In this document: piece by piece, positions 1 to 7,842 of the stretch | How positions within the stretch are numbered: the stretch's first letter is position 1 | Layout of the letters: each line of letters opens with the position of its first letter | Assembly (NCBI GenBank): GCA_900541885.1 | Contig: UQKW01000020.1 | Span: forward strand, 1 to 36,553 | Direction of reading: 5' to 3' | DNA length: 36,553 nt | Origin: an uncultured Collinsella sp. | GTDB taxonomy: Bacteria > Actinomycetota > Coriobacteriia > Coriobacteriales > Coriobacteriaceae | Notes under the pieces: generated by a model | What the model saw: the letters and a program-made list of their open reading frames with translations, nothing else | Told to the model about the DNA's origin: nothing | Database searches by the model: none | Translations under genes and position numbers: made by a program

Positions 1-59
1 TCAACGATATGGCACCGTGGGGACACATGTATGTCAATCCTGGTCTAACAGAGCCTTAA
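1..59 (+). CDS. C-terminal end of an upstream gene (partial)
   Basis: The window opens in a frame that reads about 18 residues (ending PGLTEP) and stops at TAA 57-59, 64 bases before the next start. It is probably the tail of the preceding Tad-locus gene, because the following genes are on the same strand and closely packed. The fragment is too short to identify, and chance readthrough cannot be excluded. Confidence 0.3.
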   Translation, partial: NDMAPWGHMYVNPGLTEP

Positions 60-123
60 GTGTTTCTGGTCTAGACGCGTTTTGACGCACCGTCCGAGCT
101 GCCATCGCAAGCGAGGCGGCTTT

Positions 124-2184
124 ATGGGTCGAGCCGGTGTCGATCTGTTTATCGAAGACGGCGCCTATACCACGCTTTCTTCTGCCGTGGTCATCCTAGT
201 GGTGCTCACATTGTTGTTTTCGTCGACCGCGGCGATATGGAGCATGTCGCGTGCCGGGGATACCCAGGTGGCGGCTGATAGCGGCGCGCTGGCGGGTGCC
301 AACGTAGTGTCGTCCTATCACACGGCTGCCACGGTGGTTGATGCGAGCATCTTGAGTCTGGGGCTGGCGGGGTTTGCCACGATCGGGACGGGCCTGGTCG
401 CCATCCTCATCCCGGGTGCCGAGCCGGTTGCCGGCAATATGGTCGACACTGGGATTGAGATCATTAAAACGCGCAACAAGTTTGCCAAAAGCGCATCGGA
501 AGGCTTACAGAAAATCGAGACGGCTCTGCCGTATCTGATCGCCGCGCGTGCCACGCAGGCGGTGTCGGCGCAGGATACCGATAGTGTGACCTATACCGGT
601 ACGGCGCTTGCCGTGCCCAGGACATCCGAGTCTGACTTCGCTGCGCTCAAAGGATCAGAGATCTCGACCGATACCATTAAAGACACATCAGATGATTTAG
701 AGTGTGCGGCCGAGGAGCTGCGGAAGGCTTCTGAGGACACGGCGAAGGCTAAAGAGCGTGCTTGGCTGGCGGATTGTGGTGGGTCTGACAAGGGCTCGGT
801 CGGCAGCTGTTCTTGCATGTGGGAGCGTGCGAAAAGCCTAACGGATCTCCCCGGTGTTCAAAATCCGCATTACTCATCGAGCGTTACGTGGGAGCCCCAA
901 GTTGCCCTTGATCGCGCGAAGGACTACTACCACTGGCGTCTGACAAATGAGAAGCCCCACGGCTCGAGTGTCGAGATGAAGGCAGAGTCTGCGGCGCGTA
1001 AGGCGTTTTATACCTATGCGAGCGCGGAGGTCGATCGGGCACATATAACCGAGAACGGAGACAGGGTTTCCTCCTATATTCCGCTGCTGCCGCGCAACTC
1101 TGATGAGGTTCGGGCGACGGAGCTCTATACCGATGCGGTGTGGCCGACGAGCGTGAACGATGACAAGGCGTATCTGCATTACGGGACGACCTGCCCTAAC
1201 TATAAGAAAGGGACGCCGAGCGGATTTGCTTCGGTTGCCGATTACGATGGACAGGATAAATGCAGCAAATGCCATTTTGGCGTTTTGTCGCTTGGTGCTG
1301 TTGCGGCGCCTTCAACCTCTATCGAAAACGGCTTCGAATATCACTTCGACGAGCTCAAAAAGGCCTTGGAGGAATACGTCAAATGTCGGAACAAAGAGCT
1401 TGAGCTCATGCGTCAGACCGAGGATGAGGCCGACCGTGCGAGCAATGCGTTTGACCAGGCCATTAAAACGCTTTCGGGCGAACGTCCGCGTATCGCTCCG
1501 CCTGGTCGCAACGGCGTGGCTGCCTTTGCGGTTTCGGGTGCCATCTCGAGCCCCGATGAGCTCAACTCTTCGTTTAACACGGCAGTCAGGCTTGGCGATC
1601 GCGGTGCCATCTCTGCCGCGGTGCTGGCGCCCGATGAGGCGACGGCGCAAAACAACGTGCTTTCGCGATTTTTCTCGACATTGAAGGGACGCTCGGGTGG
1701 CGTTGCCGGCGTACTCGATGGCGTCATGGATGTCTGGGGACGGCTGCTTGTGGGATACGGAGACATCCAAGGTTCGGCCGACGAACTTATGGACGAGATG
1801 ATTAAGGGCCTAGGAGGGGGCAACGGCGCGTTGGGCTCCATTGCGTCGTGGCTTGGCGATACCGTTTCGGCGTCCGTGGCGGCGCTGGGCTTGGAGCCGT
1901 GCGACTTGCGCCTGCGAAAGCCGGTGCTGACCGACACCGCCAATGTCATCAAGAGCCCGGGGTCTGACATCACGGCTCTTTCTAATGCGCAGGACGAGCT
2001 ACGAAGTATTCCGTTGGGCGTGACCGACCCCAAGGCGCTTTGCGAAGCGCTGGAATATCAAGTCGAGCGCACCATCAGCGGCACGACGTTCACGCTTGCG
2101 GAGATTCCGCTGCCCGGCGGCGGTTCCATCCCACTTACCGTCGATGTCACCACACTGGCGGGTGCCCTGGGCGGTGGGTCGTAA
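124..2184 (+). CDS. TadG-like Flp pilus assembly protein, large
   Basis: A 686-residue secreted or membrane-anchored protein. A single hydrophobic helix near residues 14-38 is followed by a motif of the kind AADSGALAGA, typical of the TadG / Flp pilus-assembly family, in which an N-terminal membrane anchor leads into a long extracytoplasmic part. The rest is rich in Ala, Ser and Asp with coiled-coil-prone stretches (about residues 190-220 and 415-450). It has a cysteine cluster near residues 220-240 and a C-P...CxxCH set at Cys357, Cys380, Cys383 and His384. I chose ATG 124 over the upstream in-frame TTG at 82 because GAGGCGG lies just before it and the residues before it look non-coding. It overlaps the next TadE-like gene at TAATG, so the two are translationally coupled. 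The role is inferred from the anchor and the neighbour; the large middle part is not recognised. Confidence 0.7.
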   Translation: MGRAGVDLFIEDGAYTTLSSAVVILVVLTLLFSSTAAIWSMSRAGDTQVAADSGALAGANVVSSYHTAATVVDASILSLGLAGFATIGTGLVAILIPGAEPVAGNMVDTGIEIIKTRNKFAKSASEGLQKIETALPYLIAARATQAVSAQDTDSVTYTGTALAVPRTSESDFAALKGSEISTDTIKDTSDDLECAAEELRKASEDTAKAKERAWLADCGGSDKGSVGSCSCMWERAKSLTDLPGVQNPHYSSSVTWEPQVALDRAKDYYHWRLTNEKPHGSSVEMKAESAARKAFYTYASAEVDRAHITENGDRVSSYIPLLPRNSDEVRATELYTDAVWPTSVNDDKAYLHYGTTCPNYKKGTPSGFASVADYDGQDKCSKCHFGVLSLGAVAAPSTSIENGFEYHFDELKKALEEYVKCRNKELELMRQTEDEADRASNAFDQAIKTLSGERPRIAPPGRNGVAAFAVSGAISSPDELNSSFNTAVRLGDRGAISAAVLAPDEATAQNNVLSRFFSTLKGRSGGVAGVLDGVMDVWGRLLVGYGDIQGSADELMDEMIKGLGGGNGALGSIASWLGDTVSASVAALGLEPCDLRLRKPVLTDTANVIKSPGSDITALSNAQDELRSIPLGVTDPKALCEALEYQVERTISGTTFTLAEIPLPGGGSIPLTVDVTTLAGALGGGS

Positions 2185-2660
2185 TGGGCATCCGCACGCG
2201 CCTTTGCGAGGAGCGCGCCCAGGCGACGGTCGAGATGGCCGTGGTCACGCCCGTCCTGCTGGTTCTGGCGCTTATCGTGTACAACGTCATGGTCTTTGCC
2301 GGTGCGGTCGCACGCTTCGATCGCGTGGTGCCCGATATCGTGCTAGCACATGCCGTGGCGCCGAGCGGGGAGGGCGATGGCAGCTCCATCGATGCTTCCG
2401 CGACCGTTCAGGCTCAGATCCAACATGCCATGGAAGGCTATGACTTGCTGATCGAGGTCTCGAGCGAACAGGGTGCGACGACATCGGATGGCGGTTTGCT
2501 TTCGCTTTCCGGCACGTTTAGGACCTACACCTGCACCATGCGCTATGAGCCGTGGCCGAGCTCGCTCAGCATCGCCGGCGTTTCGCTGGGGGCACCGGCA
2601 AAGTTGTCACACGAGCGCGCGGTGACGGTCGATCCATGGCGTCCGGGGGTGGTCATGTGA
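2184..2660 (+). CDS. TadE-like pseudopilin / pilus assembly protein
   Basis: A 158-residue protein starting MGIRTRLCEERAQATVEMAV. The basic N-terminus, the AQATVEMA motif and the following hydrophobic helix (about residues 19-38) are the hallmark of TadE/TadF minor pseudopilins of the Flp pilus system. The Glu in TVEMA corresponds to the conserved Glu+5-type residue of type IV pilins, and cleavage would be by a TadV-type peptidase. The remainder is a short extracytoplasmic domain with one Cys near residue 120. The start overlaps the stop of the TadG-like gene (TAATG) and the end overlaps the next gene by 4 bases, so the three probably form the end of one operon whose ATPase and channel genes would lie upstream of the window. 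Confidence 0.75.
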   Translation: MGIRTRLCEERAQATVEMAVVTPVLLVLALIVYNVMVFAGAVARFDRVVPDIVLAHAVAPSGEGDGSSIDASATVQAQIQHAMEGYDLLIEVSSEQGATTSDGGLLSLSGTFRTYTCTMRYEPWPSSLSIAGVSLGAPAKLSHERAVTVDPWRPGVVM

Positions 2661-3016
2661 CCGCGGTCTCGTCCTACATCGCCTACGCGCGGGCACTCAA
2701 TAGGCTGGGCTGGACGCCGGCCGAGTTTGCGGTGGCGGAGTCGTTTGCCGTGCGCCTGCGCGGCATGCTGGGACGGTGCCCGGTTGCCGCCAACGGTCTG
2801 CCGCTCGTCATGGCATTTCCACGCTGCTCTTCGGTCCATACGTGTTTTATGGCCTATCCCATCGACATCGCCTTCATCGATCGCGACGGCAATATCCTCG
2901 CGCGCTACGAAAACGTACGTCCCTGGCGTATGTGCTCCTGCCCCGGCGCCTGGGCCGCACTAGAGCGCCCTTCAATCATTGTTTCGACCCCTGCTCTCCA
3001 ACGCGTGCCGGCTTAA
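2657..3016 (+). CDS. DUF192 family protein
   Basis: About 119 residues. The pattern FAVAES..RLRGMLGR, then SSVHTCFMAYPIDIAFIDRDGNIL and a final Pro/Cys-rich stretch matches the DUF192 family, in which a sequence like FWMKNTxIPLDIxFID is diagnostic. The family's function is unknown; members are small beta-rich, often secreted proteins. No signal peptide is seen here. GTG 2657 overlaps the TadE-like stop as GTGA and has GGGGGTGG upstream; an in-frame ATG at 2636 is the alternative start. Its place at the end of the pilus operon suggests co-expression with the Tad genes, but a role in the pilus is only inference. Confidence 0.75.
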   Translation: MTAVSSYIAYARALNRLGWTPAEFAVAESFAVRLRGMLGRCPVAANGLPLVMAFPRCSSVHTCFMAYPIDIAFIDRDGNILARYENVRPWRMCSCPGAWAALERPSIIVSTPALQRVPA

Positions 3017-3034
3017 GAATTGGCGATAGCTGAC

Positions 3035-3060
3035 TTTCGTCATACGAAATTGGGTAAGAT
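3035..3060 (+). promoter_or_regulatory. Putative promoter/operator of the toxin-antitoxin pair
   Basis: An inverted repeat TTTCGT-cat-ACGAAA (3035-3049) is followed by a -10-like TAAGAT (3055-3060), just before the RBS GGAGGAG (3061-3067). Short palindromes of this kind are typical operators for ribbon-helix-helix antitoxins, and the antitoxin encoded downstream has such a domain. The -35 is not clear (CTGACT at 3030-3035 is 19 bases away). Confidence 0.4.
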
Positions 3061-3077
3061 GGAGGAGAAGATGCACG

Positions 3078-3341
3078 GATGTTGAGATCCATCCCAACGC
3101 TAAAAAACACCTGACGGAAAAGCAGGTGCTTAGCGCTTGGCTTGCGGTTACTGAGTGCATTCGTCGCGAGTCGAAGGACGAGCCGCCGAGATGGCTTGCG
3201 ATTGGATGGCTCCCAGACGGACGAAGCGTGGAGCTTGTCGCGGTCGAGCTTGTCCGTGGGTGGCTTATCATTCATGCCTTGTCTCCAGTCCAGAAGAAAT
3301 TTTGGCAGGAGATTGAACGGGCTCGGCAAAGGGGTCGATGA
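3078..3341 (+). CDS. Small toxin-like protein of a type II TA pair; 5' end out of frame with its start
   Basis: About 87 residues are readable in one frame. The sequence starts around DVEIHPNAKKHLT and includes WLAIGWLPDGRSVELVAVEL and HALSPVQKKFWQEIERA. It looks like the small actinobacterial toxins that sit directly before a ribbon-helix-helix antitoxin, and its stop overlaps the antitoxin start. In this frame there is no ATG, GTG or TTG before GTG 3126, yet coding-like sequence clearly continues upstream to 3078. The only well-placed start, ATG 3071 behind GGAGGAG, is in another frame and stops after four codons. Removing one G at 3077-3078 would join ATG-CAC to GAT-GTT-GAG in frame. The gene is therefore probably frameshifted, or it uses a shorter GTG start or an unusual start. 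The toxin function is inferred from context. Confidence 0.5.
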   Translation, partial: DVEIHPNAKKHLTEKQVLSAWLAVTECIRRESKDEPPRWLAIGWLPDGRSVELVAVELVRGWLIIHALSPVQKKFWQEIERARQRGR

Positions 3342-3625
3342 TGGGCAAGACGTATACGGCCGCTAATGGTCAGGTTGTAACGGATGAAATGATTGACGCG
3401 TGGTGCGAGTCGTACGAGCGCGGAGAGTTTCCGGATGGCGAACACACCGTTGGTGGGATCGTGCATGGACGGCCCCCACTCTCAGGTGAGGGGACGGCAA
3501 CGCTGTCGGTCAAGATTCCTCTGGGAATGAAGGAGGCCATTCGTCGACGGGCGGCTGCCGAGGGGATGACGCCAAGTGAGTTTGCCCGTGCGGCTCTGAG
3601 CGAAAAACTTCTTGCTGCCGGCTGA
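3338..3625 (+). CDS. Ribbon-helix-helix antitoxin-like protein
   Basis: A 95-residue protein. The C-terminal part, TLSVKIPLGMKEAIRRRAAAEG followed by MTPSEFARAALSEKL, is a typical ribbon-helix-helix DNA-binding fold: a beta strand and then two helices, as in CopG/MetJ-type antitoxins. The N-terminal part (GKTYTAANGQVVTDEMIDAWCESYERGEFP, then GRPPLSG) resembles the partner-binding arm of actinobacterial antitoxins of this class. ATG 3338 overlaps the toxin stop; ATG 3341 is the alternative with better spacing from AAAGGGG (3328-3334). It probably represses its own promoter through the inverted repeat at 3035-3049. If the toxin is inactive, it may be a solo antitoxin. Confidence 0.7.
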   Translation: MMGKTYTAANGQVVTDEMIDAWCESYERGEFPDGEHTVGGIVHGRPPLSGEGTATLSVKIPLGMKEAIRRRAAAEGMTPSEFARAALSEKLLAAG

Positions 3626-3688
3626 TGCCTCTGACGTGCCGATTTAAAGAACCGAGGCTGTGCTCAAAAACTTTTTTGAAATTCTCGG

Positions 3689-3716
3689 TTGACCGGAACG
3701 CGTCCTTGGTTATACT
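3689..3716 (+). promoter_or_regulatory. tRNA-Phe promoter
   Basis: TTGACC (3689-3694) and TATACT (3711-3716) are separated by 16 bases. The tRNA begins 33 bases after the -10, a normal distance for a stable-RNA promoter. Confidence 0.7.
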
Positions 3717-3748
3717 AATCAAGCCTTGAAACAAGGCACACCTCAAAT

Positions 3749-3824
<76 letters not shown>

Positions 3825-3834
3825 TGAATTGACT

Positions 3835-3865
3835 AGGACCTCTGCAAAGGGGTCCTTTTCTTTTA
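3835..3865 (+). terminator. Terminator behind tRNA-Phe
   Basis: AGGACCTCT and AGGGGTCCT (one G-T pair) form a 9-bp stem with a GCAA loop, followed by TTTTCTTTT. Confidence 0.85.
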
Positions 3866-4117
3866 TGTAGGGTTCTGCGGAAACTGCGTCCCAGAATAAG
3901 GGCTCAGAACGGGACACACTTTCCGGTGCCTGCCTCCGGCGCGCGTACACACCTCGTCGCACCATTCCGAGTCCGCCCGCCCCAGACATTCCTCCCACTT
4001 TCGCGTCACTTTACAGACCGTTCGGTCGCCTGTCCGCACACGCGGGTATACTCAAAACGATACTTATCCTATGCAATACGATGCGGGTTCGACCTGCATG
4101 ATCCGAAGGGGGCAGTG

Positions 4118-5179
4118 ATGGAGAGGATACTCGGCGTTAATCTCTCTGGCTGGTTTATTCCCGAGCCTTGGGTGACCCCGTCGCTGTACGCGGCGACCGG
4201 TGCATCCAACGCGGCCGAGCTACAGGAGGCCATGGGTACCGCCGCCTATAACGAGCGCATGCGCCGCCATTACGAGACGTTTGTGAGCGAGGACGATTTT
4301 CGCCGCATGGCGCAGATCGGTCTCAATGCCGTGCGTCTGCCGGTGCCCTGGTATGCCTTTGGCTCACAGGAGTCCGATGCCTCCTACATATCGGTTGTCG
4401 ATTACATCGACCGCGCGATTGAGTGGGCTGCCAAGTACGACATCCGCGTGCTGCTCGATCTGGCAACTGTGCCCGGTGGCCAGGGCGATTCCAACGATTC
4501 ACCCACCACGCCGGAGGCTGTCGCCGAGTGGCATTCGTCCACCAACGGCCGTCATGTCGCACTCGACGTGCTCGAGCGCTTGGCCGATCGCTATGGCGAG
4601 GCCGAGAGCCTGCTGGGCATTGAGCTGCTGGACACGCCGCAGATGAGCGTTCGCAAGAGCCTCTTCACCATGACGGATGGCATTCCTGCTCACTACCTGC
4701 GCAATTTCTATCGCGATGCCTACGAGCTCGTCCGTTCGTATATGCCCGAGGATAAAATCGTCGTCTTCTCGTCGTCGGGGCATCCCAGCGAGTGGAAGCA
4801 TTTTATGCGCGGCGCCAAGTACAAGAACGTCTACATGGACCTTCACCTGTACCATTACCGCGACGAGTATGCGCTCGACATCACGAGCCCCCGCGGACTG
4901 ACGACGGCGATTTCGCGCAACAAGCGCGAGCTCAAAGAAGCGATTTCGACCGGGTTCCCCGTGCTGGTGGGCGAATGGTCGGGCGCAGCGATTTTTGCCA
5001 ACTCGTCGGTTACGCCTGAGGGCCGTAATGCCTACGAGCGCGTGTTTATCGCCAACCAGCTGGCATCGTTTGCGCCGGCTGCCGGTTGGTTTTTCCAAAC
5101 GTGGAAGACCGAGAAGCGCATCGCAGCATGGGATGCCCGCGCGGCGCTCGGTACGCTCGAGCGCGGCATGATTGAATAG
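4118..5179 (+). CDS. GH5-like glycoside hydrolase fold protein, probably catalytically impaired
   Basis: A 353-residue cytoplasmic protein without signal peptide. The start LGVNLSGWFIPEPW, the DDFRRMAQIGLNAVRLPVPWYAF block, DLHLYHY and VLVGEWSGA place it in the GH5 TIM-barrel group close to exo-beta-1,3-glucanases. The nucleophile motif is kept (Glu286 in GEW). The acid/base motif, normally NEP after a stretch like LLGIELL, reads Asp172-Thr-Pro here, and the active-site His of the usual DLHGxPGSQNG loop is replaced (DLATVPGGQGD, Ala116). It may therefore be a non-catalytic sugar-binding protein or use altered chemistry. ATG 4118 is chosen because AAGGGGG lies 5 bases upstream; longer in-frame sequence back to 3926 shows no coding character. 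rsmI starts 6 bases after its stop, suggesting co-transcription. Confidence 0.75.
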   Translation: MERILGVNLSGWFIPEPWVTPSLYAATGASNAAELQEAMGTAAYNERMRRHYETFVSEDDFRRMAQIGLNAVRLPVPWYAFGSQESDASYISVVDYIDRAIEWAAKYDIRVLLDLATVPGGQGDSNDSPTTPEAVAEWHSSTNGRHVALDVLERLADRYGEAESLLGIELLDTPQMSVRKSLFTMTDGIPAHYLRNFYRDAYELVRSYMPEDKIVVFSSSGHPSEWKHFMRGAKYKNVYMDLHLYHYRDEYALDITSPRGLTTAISRNKRELKEAISTGFPVLVGEWSGAAIFANSSVTPEGRNAYERVFIANQLASFAPAAGWFFQTWKTEKRIAAWDARAALGTLERGMIE

Positions 5180-5185
5180 GTTGAT

Positions 5186-6064
5186 ATGACGCAGAACAGT
5201 GCCCATGCGGGCAAACTCTATGTGGTCGGCACGCCCATCGGCAACCTGGGCGACCTGTCCCCGCGCGTTGGCGAGGCGTTTGCCGCCGCCGATGCCATCT
5301 GCTGCGAAGACACGCGTGTGACGTCAAAGCTGCTGATGCACCTGGGCATTTCCAAGCCACTTGTCCGTTGCGACGAGAATGTGATCGCCAGCCGCGCCGC
5401 CGGCCTGGTCGACCGTCTGCTGGCGGGGGAGACCCTCGCCTTTGCCTCGGATGCCGGCATGCCGAGCGTGTCCGATCCCGGCCAGGCGCTGGTCGAGGCG
5501 GCGCGTGAGGCCGATGTGCCCGTCGAAGTTATTCCCGGGCCCTCCGCTTGCGTCACGGCACTCGTTTCGTCCGGCATTCCCTGCGAGCATTTTTTCTTCG
5601 AGGGCTTTTTGGGCCGAAAGCACGGCGACCGCGTGCGCCGTTTGCAGCGCCTTGCCGTGGTGCCCGGCGCGCTCATCTTCTACGAGTCTCCACATCGCAT
5701 CGTGGCGACGCTCGAGGCCGTGGCGGAGGTCTTTCCCCAGCGTGAGGTTGCCGTCTGCCGCGAACTCACCAAGCTGCACGAGGAGGTCTTGCGCGGGCCC
5801 GCTGCCCAGCTTGCCGAGGAGCTGCGTGCTCGCGGCGAGGTAAAGGGCGAGATTGCGCTGGTCATCGCGCCGCCGAGCGAGGATGAGGAGGCCGGTATCG
5901 TGCCGGTTGGCGCCGCGGCAGCGGATCCCGACGAGGCCCTGCGCGCGGATATCCGCGCCGCGCTCGAGGAGGGGGAGCCCGCCTCTGCGGTGGCCAAGCG
6001 CCTGTCTCAGAAGTATTCGCGCCGCAAGCGCGATGTCTATGCCATGGTGCTCGATATGCAATAG
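5186..6064 (+). CDS. rsmI: 16S rRNA (cytidine-1402-2'-O)-methyltransferase RsmI
   Basis: A 292-residue SAM-dependent methyltransferase of the tetrapyrrole-methylase fold that 2'-O-methylates C1402 in the decoding centre of 16S rRNA. Diagnostic stretches are LYVVGTPIGNLGDLSPR near the N-terminus, CCEDTR, SDAGMPSVSDPG, PGPSACVTAL and FYESPHR. The length is normal for the family. The C-terminal tail (SAVAKRLSQKYSRRKRDVYA) is the usual small helical domain. ATG 5186 lies 6 bases after the GH5-like stop with only a weak RBS, so translation may be coupled. It is followed by metG and rsmA, a common grouping of translation genes. Confidence 0.95.
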   Translation: MTQNSAHAGKLYVVGTPIGNLGDLSPRVGEAFAAADAICCEDTRVTSKLLMHLGISKPLVRCDENVIASRAAGLVDRLLAGETLAFASDAGMPSVSDPGQALVEAAREADVPVEVIPGPSACVTALVSSGIPCEHFFFEGFLGRKHGDRVRRLQRLAVVPGALIFYESPHRIVATLEAVAEVFPQREVAVCRELTKLHEEVLRGPAAQLAEELRARGEVKGEIALVIAPPSEDEEAGIVPVGAAAADPDEALRADIRAALEEGEPASAVAKRLSQKYSRRKRDVYAMVLDMQ

Positions 6065-6133
6065 ATGGAGGATATCCAGCCCTTGCGCTAGAATCATCCT
6101 CTGTATGCAACGTTTTTCTGGAGGACAAACCCC

Positions 6134-7735
6134 ATGGATCAAAGCAAGCCTTCGTTCTTTATCACGACGCCCATCTACTACGTCAACGCCGATCCGCACC
6201 TGGGCACGGCTTATTCCACCATCATCGCCGATGTTCAGGCTCGCTATCGCCGTTCCGCCGGCTATAACGTCAAGTTCCTGACCGGTATGGACGAGCACGG
6301 CGAGAAGGTCGCCGAAGCCGCAGCCAAGCATGGTATGACGCCGCAGGAGTGGACCGACAGCCAGGCTCCGCACTTCAAGGAGCTTTGGAGCAAGCTCGAG
6401 ATTTCCAACGACGACTTCATTCGCACCACCGAGCCGCGCCAGCATCATGCCGTGCAGTACCTGTGGGAGCGCATGAAGGAGTCCGGTTACCTGTATAAGG
6501 GCAGCTACGACGGCTGGTATTGCGTGCCTGACGAGACCTACTTCACCGATACGCAGGTCCAGAAGGGCGACGAGGAGTACGGCAGCGTCGGCCAGCACCT
6601 GTGCCCCGACTGCCACCGTCCGCTTGAGCGCGTGCAGGAGGAGTCCTACTTCTTTAAGCTTTCCGCCTTCCAGGACAAGCTGCTCAAGCTCTATGACGAG
6701 CATCCCGACTTTGTCGAGCCTGCGTTCCGCATGAACGAGGTTCGCAGCTTTGTCGAGGGCGGCCTTAACGACCTTTCCGTGAGCCGTACGAGCTTTGACT
6801 GGGGCATTCAGGTCCCGTTTGACGAGGGTCACGTGACCTACGTGTGGTTCGATGCGCTGCTCAACTATATGACGGCCGTCGGCTACGGTGTCGACACCGA
6901 CGAGGCGCGTGCCGAGCTGGCCTATCGCTGGCCCGCGCAGTTCCACATCGTGGGTAAGGACATCATCCGCTTCCACTGCGTCATTTGGCCCGCCATGCTC
7001 ATGGCCATCGGCGAGGCCCTGCCCGAGCACGTCTTTGCCCACGGCTTCCTGACCGTGCGCAATGCCGAGACCGGCAAGGCCGAGAAGATGTCCAAGAGCC
7101 GCGGCAACGCCATCGCTCCGCAGGACGTTATCGACATGCTGGGCGTCGAGGGCTATCGCTACTACTTTATGACCGACGTCGTCCCCGGCACCGACGGTGC
7201 CATCAGCTTCGACCGCATGGAGCAGGTCTACAACGCCGACCTGGCCAACAGCTGGGGCAACCTCATCTCGCGTTCGCTCAACATGAGCGGCAAGTATTTT
7301 GACGGTTGCGCGCCCGCCAAGCCCGCATCGTTCGATGCGTTCGACAACCCGCTGGCAAAGATCGCCGATGGTCTGGTCGAGCGCTACATGGCCAAGATGG
7401 ACGTGCTCGATTACGGTGGAGCCAAGGACGAGGTCATGGAGCTCATCCACGCTGCCAACCACTACATCGAGGACTCCGAGCCTTGGGCACTTGCCAAGGA
7501 CGAGGCCAAGGCTGACGAGCTGGCGTTTGTGATCTACAACCTGCTCGAGGCCATCCGCATTGCCGCTCACCTGCTGATGCCGCTCATGCCCCAGACTTCT
7601 GCCGAGGCTCTGCGCCGCCTGTCCTGCGAAGACGAGGCCGCGAGCGACGACCTCAAGGGCATTTGCGCTTGGGGCCTGCTTGCTGGTGGTCAGCCCGTCG
7701 AGAAGGGCGAGCCGCTGTTCCCGCGTCTGGGCTAA
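6134..7735 (+). CDS. metG: Methionyl-tRNA synthetase
   Basis: A 533-residue class I aminoacyl-tRNA synthetase that charges tRNA-Met. The HIGH-type motif is HLGT at residues 22-25 and the KMSKS loop is at 318-322. A zinc-knuckle pair CPDC lies at 157-160, and the stretch YVWFDALLNYMTAVGY is typical of MetG. It lacks the C-terminal dimerisation/tRNA-binding domain found in longer bacterial forms, so it is of the short type. ATG 6134 has GGAGGAC upstream at about 9 bases. No T-box leader is visible in the 69-base gap after rsmI. A strong hairpin terminator follows at 7775. Confidence 0.97.
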   Translation: MDQSKPSFFITTPIYYVNADPHLGTAYSTIIADVQARYRRSAGYNVKFLTGMDEHGEKVAEAAAKHGMTPQEWTDSQAPHFKELWSKLEISNDDFIRTTEPRQHHAVQYLWERMKESGYLYKGSYDGWYCVPDETYFTDTQVQKGDEEYGSVGQHLCPDCHRPLERVQEESYFFKLSAFQDKLLKLYDEHPDFVEPAFRMNEVRSFVEGGLNDLSVSRTSFDWGIQVPFDEGHVTYVWFDALLNYMTAVGYGVDTDEARAELAYRWPAQFHIVGKDIIRFHCVIWPAMLMAIGEALPEHVFAHGFLTVRNAETGKAEKMSKSRGNAIAPQDVIDMLGVEGYRYYFMTDVVPGTDGAISFDRMEQVYNADLANSWGNLISRSLNMSGKYFDGCAPAKPASFDAFDNPLAKIADGLVERYMAKMDVLDYGGAKDEVMELIHAANHYIEDSEPWALAKDEAKADELAFVIYNLLEAIRIAAHLLMPLMPQTSAEALRRLSCEDEAASDDLKGICAWGLLAGGQPVEKGEPLFPRLG

Positions 7736-7774
7736 GACGCCGCGCGCCATATCGGCAATTTACTGTTTAGATGT

Positions 7775-7810
7775 AAGGGCATGGCCGCAACGGTCCATGC
7801 CCTTTTGTTT
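7775..7810 (+). terminator. Terminator behind metG
   Basis: AAGGGCATGG and CCATGCCCTT form a perfect 10-bp stem enclosing a small CCG/CGG stem, followed by TTGTTT. Confidence 0.85.
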
Positions 7811-7842
7811 CAAGACGCCGCCATCATGCTAAGGAGGCAACC

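Noticed and set aside
5324..7750. 808-residue open frame on the minus strand
   Set aside because: It is a shadow of rsmI and metG, both with clear family motifs; the long open frame results from high GC and biased third positions.
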